Origin: CAYPIE01 sp964410665
GTDB lineage: Bacteria > Planctomycetota > Planctomycetia > Gemmatales > Gemmataceae
Length of the DNA stretch: 23,076 nucleotides
NCBI GenBank assembly: GCA_964410665.1
Contig: CAYPIE010000092.1
Location: 1 to 23,076 of the forward strand
Direction: 5' to 3'
The notes under the pieces are model-generated. The model saw only the letters and a list, made by a program, of their open reading frames with translations, did no database searches and was not told the origin of the DNA. Below are positions 15,655-23,076 of the stretch, in pieces. The stretch's first letter is position 1. Each line of letters begins with the position of its first letter. The position numbers were made by a program, and so were the translations under genes.

Positions 15655-15699
15655 TTGGACTCAATCCTTGGACCTAAGTCTTGGACCCAAGTTTTGGAC
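15655..15699 (+). repeat. Four TTGGAC motifs at exact 13-bp spacing
   Basis: TTGGAC occurs at 15655, 15668, 15681 and 15694. The two middle units are the most alike (TTGGACCTAAG and TTGGACCCAAG). The array ends about 55 bp before the rho start. It could be an iteron-like protein-binding site, or repeated GGA motifs read in the leader RNA. Confidence 0.7.
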
Positions 15700-15753
15700 A
15701 TGGCCTGGCTCGGAAACTGATGGGATTTTCAAGTTCATTTCGAGGACACCACC

Positions 15754-17139
<1,386 letters not shown>

Positions 17140-17163
17140 GAATCGTTTGACGAATCTGGCCTT

Positions 17164-17200
17164 CAAGACCCGTCTTCCCAGGAAGGCGGGTCTTGTTTAT
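17164..17200 (+). terminator. Intrinsic terminator after rho
   Basis: CAAGACCCG (17164-17172) pairs perfectly with CGGGTCTTG (17187-17195). The inner CTTCC/GGAAG pairs extend the stem to about 15 bp with a very small loop, and TTTAT follows at once (17196-17200). It lies 24 bp after the rho stop and before the dnaB start, so it is the best intrinsic terminator in the window and separates the two genes. Confidence 0.85.
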
Positions 17201-17248
17201 ATCCCTTCCACAGGCCACGCTTTCCCTCCAAGGCACCGGAGATTGCGA

Positions 17249-18604
17249 GTGACCGACACGCCGTCACTGGACCGGATCCCGCCCCAGAGCGAGGAGGCCG
17301 AACGGGGTTTGCTCGGCAGCATGCTTCGCGATAACGAAATCATCAGCGAAGTGATCTTGCTGGTGCGGCGTGAGCATTTCTACTTCGATGCCAACCAGAA
17401 GATCTTTCAGGCGATCGTGGACCTGTTCGATACCGGCCAGCCAGTCGATCTGGTGATCTTGGCCAACAAGCTCCGCGAATTGCAGCAGCTCGAAGATGTA
17501 GGCGGCTATGCCTACCTAGGCGACCTGTGGAACGCCGCACCCACCGCGGCCAACGCCGAGTACTATGCCCGCATCGTCCGCGAAAAGAGCATCACCCGCC
17601 GACTGATCCACACCAGCACGGAGATCCTGCGGGATGCCTACGATCAGGCCTACGCCCCGGAAGAAATGCTCGGCCGAGCCGAGTCGCAGATCCTCAAGAT
17701 TGCCGAGGAGGGCAGTACCTCCCGGGCGCTGACCCTCGCCGAAGTGCTCAAGGAAGCGTACAATCGCATCGACGCTCGCAGCGGCCGCGACCACCTATCG
17801 CTTAGTGGTCTGGGCACCGGTTTTGTCGACCTCGACAACATCACCGCGGGGCTGCAGAACTCCGAGCTGATTATCTTGGCAGCCCGTCCATCCGTAGGAA
17901 AAACGGCGTTTAGTCTGAATATTGTTCGAAATATTGTTGTCGAAGAGCATCAACCGGTCCTGTTCGTCAGCTTGGAGCAGTCACGTATTGAGTTGGCCGA
18001 GCGTCTGCTCTGCTGCCAGGCCCGCGTCGATAGCCACAAGCTGCGTCGCGGCCACCTAGGCTCCGAAGATATGCAGAAACTCATTGCCGCCGGCGACATC
18101 CTGCGTCAAGCGCGGCTTTACATCGACGACACGCCCGGCCAGACCATGCTGCGGATTGCCGCCACTGCTCGGCGTCTGGCCCGCCCGGACCATGGTCAGA
18201 TCAAGCTGGTGGTCATCGACTACCTACAGTTGATCGAACCAGAAAACCGGCGTGACCCGCGTCAGGAACAAGTGGCGCAGATCTCCCGGCGGCTTAAGTT
18301 CCTGGCCCGCGAGCTCAACATCCCGGTCATGGCTCTGGCCCAGGTCAACCGCAGCTCCGAAGACCGCCAGGACCACCGGCCGCGGTTGGCCGACTTACGC
18401 GAATCCGGATCAATAGAACAAGATGCAGACACATGTATGCTTCTTCATAGACCAGGTCGCTTCGATGGTGGCCAAGAGGATAATGTCATCGAGGTGCTCG
18501 TGGCCAAGCAGCGCAATGGTCCGACCGGCGATGTCACCCTGACCTATCTCAAGCAGTACATGCGCTATGAGAACTACGCCGGCGACACCGACTTTGGCAT
18601 CTGA
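17249..18604 (+). CDS. dnaB: Replicative DNA helicase DnaB
   Basis: A 451-aa hexameric 5'-3' helicase of the replication fork. The N-terminal domain (about 9-110) begins RIPPQSEEAERGLLGSML. The RecA-like core has Walker A ARPSVGKT (212-219), VLFVSLEQSRIELAERLL, Walker B VVIDYLQL (321-328), NRSSEDR and the H4-type loop DLRESGSIEQDAD (382-394). The GTG at 17249 is the start, with GGAG 7 nt upstream; the frame is open further upstream but would run through the rho terminator. The common FSLEMS motif reads VSLEQS here. Two short runs of A/T-ending codons (17888-17938 and 18395-18457) contrast with the GC-ending codons around them, and fall at the two sites where DnaB inteins are known. No intein is present. 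Confidence 0.96.
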   Translation: MTDTPSLDRIPPQSEEAERGLLGSMLRDNEIISEVILLVRREHFYFDANQKIFQAIVDLFDTGQPVDLVILANKLRELQQLEDVGGYAYLGDLWNAAPTAANAEYYARIVREKSITRRLIHTSTEILRDAYDQAYAPEEMLGRAESQILKIAEEGSTSRALTLAEVLKEAYNRIDARSGRDHLSLSGLGTGFVDLDNITAGLQNSELIILAARPSVGKTAFSLNIVRNIVVEEHQPVLFVSLEQSRIELAERLLCCQARVDSHKLRRGHLGSEDMQKLIAAGDILRQARLYIDDTPGQTMLRIAATARRLARPDHGQIKLVVIDYLQLIEPENRRDPRQEQVAQISRRLKFLARELNIPVMALAQVNRSSEDRQDHRPRLADLRESGSIEQDADTCMLLHRPGRFDGGQEDNVIEVLVAKQRNGPTGDVTLTYLKQYMRYENYAGDTDFGI

Positions 18605-18619
18605 CCTCGCCACGACGAG

Positions 18620-18658
18620 CAACCGCGGTTGCCGCGGTCCCAAGAGGCCGGCTACAAT
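18620..18658 (+). promoter_or_regulatory. Putative promoter with palindrome before ispF
   Basis: TTGCCG (18629-18634) and TACAAT (18653-18658) with an 18-bp spacer resemble a sigma-70-type promoter, placed 36 bp before the ispF start. The perfect 12-bp palindrome CAACCGCGGTTG (18620-18631) overlaps the -35 box. This would drive the ispF-cysS-ruvCAB run. The motif match is direct; activity is inferred. Confidence 0.4.
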
Positions 18659-18694
18659 CCGTGGCATGCAAGCAACTTCGAGGACTTTGCCATC

Positions 18695-19174
18695 ATGACA
18701 TTCCGGGTGGGTAGTGGTCATGACACCCATCGGCTGGTCGAGGGCCGCCCATTGATCCTGGGCGGGCTGGCGATCGAGCACGACCGGGGTCTGGCCGGCC
18801 ATTCGGATGCCGATGTGGTGCTACATGCGCTGACCGATGCGCTCCTTGGGGCGGCCGGGCTGGGTGACATCGGCGATCTGTTCCCAGACACCGATCCCGC
18901 CTACCGCGATGCCGACTCGGCCCAGTTTGTCTTAGAAGCGCTCAATCGGCTGAACCGACGCGGCTGGCGGATTGTCAATTTGGATATTACCATCTTTGCC
19001 CAAGAGCCCAAACTCGGCCCGGTCAAGCTGGCCATGCGCGAGCACTTGGCGAAGTTACTCCAGTTGACGCCCAGTGCGGTCAATGTCAAAGCCAAGACGG
19101 GTGAAAAAGTCGGAGCGATTGGCCGGGCTGAGGCGATTGGTTGCCACGCCATCGTCCTGATCGAGAACGGATGA
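18695..19174 (+). CDS. ispF: 2-C-methyl-D-erythritol 2,4-cyclodiphosphate synthase
   Basis: The 159-aa enzyme makes the cyclic diphosphate intermediate of the MEP isoprenoid pathway in the cytosol. The metal ligands are clear: D10 and H12 in GSGHDTHRL, and H44 in DADVVLHALTDAL. The family stretch GLGDIGDLFPDTDP (56-69) and the C-terminal KAKTGEKVGAIGRAEAI are intact, and the length equals the family norm. ATG 18695 begins the conserved MTFRVGSGHD; GAGGA lies about 10 nt upstream. The frame is open 22 codons further upstream, but that part overlaps the likely promoter. The stop TGA overlaps the ribosome site of cysS (GATGAGGAAATCATG), so the two are probably translated in a coupled way. Confidence 0.96.
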   Translation: MTFRVGSGHDTHRLVEGRPLILGGLAIEHDRGLAGHSDADVVLHALTDALLGAAGLGDIGDLFPDTDPAYRDADSAQFVLEALNRLNRRGWRIVNLDITIFAQEPKLGPVKLAMREHLAKLLQLTPSAVNVKAKTGEKVGAIGRAEAIGCHAIVLIENG

Positions 19175-19181
19175 GGAAATC

Positions 19182-20663
19182 ATGGGACTCCAAGTTTACA
19201 GCACACTGACCCGCAAGAAGGAACCGTTTCAGACGGTCGAACCTGGCAAAGTGGGCATGTATGTTTGTGGTCCCACCGTTTATAAGCCGAGTCATATTGG
19301 CCACATGGTGGGTCCGGTGATCTTTGACACCATCAAGCGTTACTTGACCTACATCGGTTATGAGGTCCACTTTATCGTCAACATCACTGATGTGGATGAC
19401 AAGTTGATTGCTCGGGCGAGCGAATTGGGCACTAGCGTGTCCGAGTTGGCCGGGAAAATGACCCAGGATTATCGCTGGTGCTTAGAACAGTTAAATGTGA
19501 CCACCATCGATCGAATGCCCAAGGCCACCGAGCATATCGCTGAGATGATCGCTATGATGCAGCGGCTCATTGAGAAGGGCTATGCTTATGCTGCAGATGG
19601 TGATGTCTACTTCGACATCATGAAGGACGACGATTACGGCAAGCTATGCAATCGGGATCCGGAGCAGCTGGAAGCGGGCTCACGGATTGAAGTCAGCGTT
19701 CGTAAGCGCAACCCAGGCGACTTTGCCCTGTGGAAGGCGGCGAAGCCTGGCGAGCCGGCCTGGGACTCGCCCTGGGGCCGCGGTCGGCCCGGTTGGCATA
19801 TCGAATGCTCGGCCATGAGCATGAAGTACTTGGGCGAAACGCTGGATATTCACGGCGGCGGCCTGGATCTGCAGTTCCCGCACCATGAAAATGAGTTGGC
19901 GCAATCCGAATCGTACAGTGATAAGCCATTTGCCAAGTATTGGCTGCACAATGGCCTGTTGCGGATGGGCGATCAGAAGATGGCCGGCTCGGTCGGCAAT
20001 GTGGTCAACATCATGGACCTGTTACAGCAGCAGACGCCGGAGACCGTACGCTTCTTGTTGCTCAATACTCACTATCGCAGCCCGATTGAATACAGTGAGA
20101 AACGCTTTGAGGAATTAAGCAAAGGACTGGAACGCTATTTCAGCTTCTTTCAACGCGTCACTCGTGTTACGGGGAAGGACTTCTACACCCTTCCGGCACC
20201 CACGCAACAGGCGCCGATGGAAACGCGGGGGGCCTATCCCGAGTTTCTCAATGAGATTCGGCGGCTACGCGATCTGTTCCTGGCTAACATGGAGGATGAC
20301 TTCAACACTGGTGGCGCCATCGGCGTGATGTATGAAATGCTCTCCTCGCTCAATCGCTTTGCCGATGCCCAGAAACTAGAACAGCCGGATGCCTCCGCCG
20401 AAGCCAAGACCGATTTCTTAAAGGGCATCACCGTTCTCCGCGAGCTGACCAACATCCTAGGGTTGTTTTGGAAGCCAATGACCCCGGCCAAGGGAGCCGA
20501 TGACGGCCTGGTCGATGGGCTGATGCAGCTGCTGATCGACCTGCGTGCCGAGGCACGCAAGGCCAAGAATTTTGCCGTCGCCGATCAGATCCGCAACCGG
20601 CTCAAGGAATTGGGCGTCGTGCTCGAGGATCGACCCACGGGCACCGACTGGCAACGGGAATAA
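19182..20663 (+). CDS. cysS: Cysteinyl-tRNA synthetase with variant KMSKS loop
   Basis: A 493-aa class I synthetase that charges tRNA-Cys. The signature HIGH is at 38-41 (PSHIGHMVG). The zinc ligands match E. coli: C29, C209, H234 and E238. GRPGWHIECSAMS and DIHGGGLDLQFPHHENE are typical. The KMSKS loop reads KMAGS (266-270, bases 19977-19991), so the second lysine, which helps stabilise the ATP transition state in class I enzymes, is replaced by glycine. The rest of the enzyme, including the C-terminal anticodon-binding helices (AEARKAKNFAVADQIRNRLKELGV), looks intact and no other cysS is in the window. GAGG lies 8 nt before the ATG. Confidence 0.95.
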   Translation: MGLQVYSTLTRKKEPFQTVEPGKVGMYVCGPTVYKPSHIGHMVGPVIFDTIKRYLTYIGYEVHFIVNITDVDDKLIARASELGTSVSELAGKMTQDYRWCLEQLNVTTIDRMPKATEHIAEMIAMMQRLIEKGYAYAADGDVYFDIMKDDDYGKLCNRDPEQLEAGSRIEVSVRKRNPGDFALWKAAKPGEPAWDSPWGRGRPGWHIECSAMSMKYLGETLDIHGGGLDLQFPHHENELAQSESYSDKPFAKYWLHNGLLRMGDQKMAGSVGNVVNIMDLLQQQTPETVRFLLLNTHYRSPIEYSEKRFEELSKGLERYFSFFQRVTRVTGKDFYTLPAPTQQAPMETRGAYPEFLNEIRRLRDLFLANMEDDFNTGGAIGVMYEMLSSLNRFADAQKLEQPDASAEAKTDFLKGITVLRELTNILGLFWKPMTPAKGADDGLVDGLMQLLIDLRAEARKAKNFAVADQIRNRLKELGVVLEDRPTGTDWQRE

Positions 20664-20716
20664 TGCCTGGAATCCAAACCGTTCGCCGTGTACCCCCCAA
20701 CCTTCGAGTTCTTGTC

Positions 20717-21250
20717 ATGTCCTTGGCCATCGGTATGCGCATCCTCGGCGTCGATCCGGGGCTCAACATCACCGGCTATGCCATCCTGGAAGTCACCACC
20801 AGCGCACCCACCGTCTGTGAGGCGGGTGTGATCCGCTGTGGCGATGGTCGCGGCCCGGCTGAGATGGAAATTCGTCTACGCAGTCTGTACGATGGTATAG
20901 TAGAAATTATGCAGCAGTTTCATCCGCAGGCGGCCGTGGTTGAGCAGCTGTACGCCCACTACGAACATCCGCGTACGGCCATTTTGATGGCCCATGCTCG
21001 AGGTGTCATTTTCCTGGCCTGTGGTCAGCGGAATGTCCCAGTCAAGAGCTACAACGCCACGCGGATCAAGAAAACCATCACCGGCAATGGCCGCGCGGAT
21101 AAAGAGCAGATTCAGCGGGCGATGCAGCGGGAACTGGGGCTGCCTAGCCTGCCCGAGCCCAACGATGTCGCCGATGCCTTGGCCACCGCCTTGTGCCATT
21201 ACCATGCGTTGCTACTGGAGTCGCGCGGCAATCAGCCCAATACGGTGTGA
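20717..21250 (+). CDS. ruvC: Holliday junction endonuclease RuvC
   Basis: A 177-aa nuclease that cuts Holliday junctions after RuvAB branch migration. The catalytic acids are visible: D in RILGVDPGLNITGY, E in AVVEQLYAHYEHPRTA, and the D-x2-D pair in EPNDVADALATALCH. SYNATRIKKTITGNGRADKE is the expected DNA-binding helix region. The start is unsure. ATG 20717 is used here (weak CGAG upstream); ATG 20735 would begin directly with MRILGVD, as in many RuvC proteins, and ATG 20663 overlaps the cysS stop (TAATG) but adds a non-conserved tail. ruvA follows after 10 bp, so ruvC, ruvA and ruvB form one unit. Confidence 0.93.
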   Translation: MSLAIGMRILGVDPGLNITGYAILEVTTSAPTVCEAGVIRCGDGRGPAEMEIRLRSLYDGIVEIMQQFHPQAAVVEQLYAHYEHPRTAILMAHARGVIFLACGQRNVPVKSYNATRIKKTITGNGRADKEQIQRAMQRELGLPSLPEPNDVADALATALCHYHALLLESRGNQPNTV

Positions 21251-21260
21251 AAGGATCCGT

Positions 21261-21887
21261 ATGATCACACGCATCACCGGCATTCTGCAGCGTGTTCTCG
21301 ATGAGGAGGTAAGGCTCCAGGTCGGCCCGCTGGAATATCAAGTACTGGTTTCGGAGTTTGGACGTCGGCAGTTACAAAACCATCTGGGCGAAGAGGTGGC
21401 CTTGTGTACCCTGCAGTACCTTGAAGGCAGCCAGGCGTCGAACCGCTTTTTGCCACGCATGCTCGGCTTTCTCAACGAGAATGAGCTCGACTTCTTCGAA
21501 CTGTTCTGCAGCGTCGACCGCGTCGGCATGCGCAAAGCGCTCAAGGCGATGAGCCGCTCGGTCAAGGAGATTGCCGACGCCATCTACCGCCAGGACGCTA
21601 AGTGGTTGGCCACGCTGCCCGGGATCGGCAACGCCACGGCCGAGCAGATCATTACCTCCTTGAAAAAGAAAGTCACTCGCTTCACCGTGGCCGTGCCCGA
21701 GGGCGAGACACCCACAGGCAGCGGCGATGCGGTAGAGGGCAATGTCCTCGAAGAAGCCTACTTGGCCATGCTATCGCTGGGCATGGGCCCGCTCGAGGCC
21801 CGCACCCGGCTCGATCACATCATTAACCGCGGCGACAAACCGACCACCGTCCAGGACGTGTTGAACCTGGCGTTCAAAATGAATTGA
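21261..21887 (+). CDS. ruvA: Holliday junction branch migration protein RuvA
   Basis: A 208-aa junction-binding subunit that tetramerises and loads the RuvB motors. The N-terminal OB fold (1-65) starts ITRITGILQRV. The two helix-hairpin-helix motifs are the degenerate SVDRVGMRKALKAM and the clear LATLPGIGNATAEQIITSL. An acidic-Gly linker (about 150-165, GETPTGSGDAVEG) precedes the small domain III that contacts RuvB (EEAYLAMLSLGMGPLEAR). AGGA lies 7 nt before the ATG. It sits 10 bp after ruvC and 16 bp before ruvB. The first HhH lacks the usual GVGPK, which is a mild divergence. Confidence 0.93.
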   Translation: MITRITGILQRVLDEEVRLQVGPLEYQVLVSEFGRRQLQNHLGEEVALCTLQYLEGSQASNRFLPRMLGFLNENELDFFELFCSVDRVGMRKALKAMSRSVKEIADAIYRQDAKWLATLPGIGNATAEQIITSLKKKVTRFTVAVPEGETPTGSGDAVEGNVLEEAYLAMLSLGMGPLEARTRLDHIINRGDKPTTVQDVLNLAFKMN

Positions 21888-21903
21888 CCTGAGAGGCATC
21901 CCC

Positions 21904-22947
21904 ATGGCTCGCGAACGCATCCTGGGCAATAACTCGGCCGAAGAAGAACGCAAACGTGACGCCGCGTTACGCCCACGTTGGCTCGCCGAGGTGATCGGTC
22001 AGCGGAACATTGTGCAACGGCTGGGCATTGCCGTGCGGGCATGCAAAAAGCTCAAGGAGCCGTTGCCGCACATCTTGTTTGATGGGCCGCCGGGGCTGGG
22101 TAAAACTACCTTTTCGACGGTGCTGCCCAACGAATTGGGTACCAGCATTCAGATGACCAGCGGTCCTGCCTTGAGCAAGCCCGCGGATCTACTGCCCTAT
22201 CTGACCGGGCTGGAAGAGGGCTCGATCCTGTTCATCGATGAGATCCATCGTATGCCGCGGGTGGTGGAGGAGTTCATCTACCCGGCAATGGAAGATTATC
22301 GCATCGACATCGTCCTAGGCGAGGGTATGAACGCCCGGACGATTTCGATGCCCTTGAAGCGATTCACCCTGATCGGAGCCACTACCCGCAGCGGGATGTT
22401 GTCCGGCCCAATGCGTGACCGCTTCCGGATGCACGAACACCTGGAGTTCTACTCGATGGAGGACTTGGCCACCATCGTCCAGGTCAACGCTCTCAAGCTG
22501 GAAACCGAGATCACTGTCGAAGCCGCGGCTGAACTGGCGCAACGAAGCCGCGGCACCCCGCGCCTCGCGAACAACCGCCTGCGCTGGGCCCGGAACTTCG
22601 CGGTCAGCGAGGCCGATGGCAAGATCTCCTTGGAGATTGCCCGGGCTGCGTTGGACATGGCCGAGATCGACCGTTACGGCTTGGATACTCAAGACCGCCG
22701 CTACATCGAAACTCTGATTGGCACGTTCGACGGTGGTCCGACCGGCGTCGAGGCGATCGCTGCCACCATGAACATTGCCGGCGACACCCTCAGCGACGAG
22801 GTCGAGCCGTACCTGCTCCGCGAACAATTCGTCATCCGCACCCCACGCGGGCGGGTGGCAACGCCGAAGGCGTTTCAGCTCTTGGGCAAGGCGCCTCGGG
22901 ATCTGCTCAACGATGGCGAATCGGACACGCCGACGTTGTTTGGGTGA
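21904..22947 (+). CDS. ruvB: Holliday junction branch migration ATPase RuvB
   Basis: A 347-aa AAA+ motor that drives branch migration with RuvA. Walker A GPPGLGKTT is at 61-69, Walker B ILFIDEIHR at 108-116, sensor 1 LIGATTRSG at about 157-164, the arginine-finger region MRDRF at 170-174 and the sensor 2 motif RGTPRLANNRLRWAR near residue 217. The C-terminal winged helix (about 265-335) includes GGPTGVEAIAATM and LLREQFVIRTPRGRVAT. The usual RGTPRIANRLL reads RGTPRLANNRL, with one Asn inserted or substituted near sensor 2. GAGAGG lies 8 nt before the ATG. It is the last gene of the run, and the right repeat array starts 3 bp after its stop. Confidence 0.96.
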   Translation: MARERILGNNSAEEERKRDAALRPRWLAEVIGQRNIVQRLGIAVRACKKLKEPLPHILFDGPPGLGKTTFSTVLPNELGTSIQMTSGPALSKPADLLPYLTGLEEGSILFIDEIHRMPRVVEEFIYPAMEDYRIDIVLGEGMNARTISMPLKRFTLIGATTRSGMLSGPMRDRFRMHEHLEFYSMEDLATIVQVNALKLETEITVEAAAELAQRSRGTPRLANNRLRWARNFAVSEADGKISLEIARAALDMAEIDRYGLDTQDRRYIETLIGTFDGGPTGVEAIAATMNIAGDTLSDEVEPYLLREQFVIRTPRGRVATPKAFQLLGKAPRDLLNDGESDTPTLFG

Positions 22948-22950
22948 GGT

Positions 22951-23064
22951 GATGCGGGACTGAAGTGGCGGAAGCGTTTGCGATGCGGGGAAAGCGGCAG
23001 AGGCGGTTGCGGTGCGGAAGCGGCAGAGGCGGTTGCGATGCGGGGAAAGAGGCAGAGGCGATTG
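22951..23064. repeat. 29-bp tandem repeat array (right end)
   Basis: A degenerate first unit (22951-22980) is followed by units at 22981-23009 (29 bp), 23010-23035 (26 bp, internal loss) and 23036-23064 (29 bp). The plus strand is purine-rich (GCGGGGAAAGAGGCAGAGGC core). The last unit is the exact reverse complement of 1-29. The array starts 3 bp after the ruvB stop and has the same orientation relative to ruvB as the left array has to tal. It probably continues past the window. Confidence 0.9.
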
Positions 23065-23076
23065 CGAGGAGAAGCA

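Larger units (their letters stand above)
15091..15753 (+). other. Long leader/intergenic region before rho
   Basis: 663 bp without a convincing gene between the divergent glgX and rho genes. It is less GC-rich than its surroundings. It holds a cluster of palindromes (15511-15572) and a four-copy repeat of period 13 nt (15655-15699), both listed separately. It also has two related segments, near 15440 (AAGTATTTGGAGTAG) and 15466 (AAGTACTTGGAACAG). rho genes are commonly autoregulated through the leader in other bacteria, so a long transcribed leader here is plausible. The promoter could not be placed with confidence. Confidence 0.55.

Noticed and set aside
17147..17248. Longer dnaB start at 17147
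   Set aside because: It would code through the rho terminator hairpin; the GTG at 17249 has a good ribosome site and begins the conserved N-terminus.
21904..22947. Codon-usage island at the RuvB P-loop like that in dnaB
   Set aside because: Only two or three A/T-ending codons (GGT AAA ACT) occur there, too few to separate from background.

Overview
The window looks like chromosomal DNA of a Gram-negative bacterium, most likely a planctomycete (possibly Gemmataceae-like). This is inferred from the gene families: a cytochrome P460 lipoprotein, a two-TM PepSY protein, a redoxin-TPR protein that appears to use selenocysteine, a compact ispF-cysS-ruvC-ruvA-ruvB cluster and GC-rich codon use. No rRNA or tRNA is present, so the phylum call is inference. 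Both ends carry the same 29-bp tandem repeat in opposite orientation, so the window may be a whole contig or a segment cut at repeats.

Layout. 1-3773: a repeat array, transaldolase (minus), a candidate selenoprotein of the TlpA/redoxin type with an in-frame TGA and a SECIS-like hairpin (minus), then a divergent orphan GvpL/GvpF-family gene (plus). 3930-8944: a two-haem-motif P460-type lipoprotein (minus), about 730 bp without a supportable gene, hflC-hflK, a PepSY-TM membrane protein and a HEAT-repeat gene broken by an amber codon. 9017-15090: a surface-polysaccharide block with an O-antigen ligase/polymerase-like membrane protein (minus), two glycosyltransferases (GT2-like and GT4-like, overlapping by ATGA), and a GlgX-type glycogen debranching enzyme that converges on and overlaps the GT4 gene. 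15091-18604: a 663-bp structured leader, rho, a strong intrinsic terminator and dnaB. 18605-22947: an operon-like run ispF-cysS-ruvC-ruvA-ruvB carrying isoprenoid, translation and Holliday-junction functions. The window ends in the second repeat array.

The most notable observations are: (1) a TGA codon exactly where the first Cys of a thioredoxin CxxC motif belongs, followed by a perfect 6-bp hairpin with a GGUCU loop; (2) two islands of A/T-ending codons in dnaB that coincide with the two known DnaB intein insertion points, although no intein is present; (3) the inverted 29-bp arrays at the two ends; (4) an orphan GvpL/F gene; (5) a KMAGS sequence in place of KMSKS in cysteinyl-tRNA synthetase; and (6) a rho leader with clustered palindromes and a 13-nt-period repeat.
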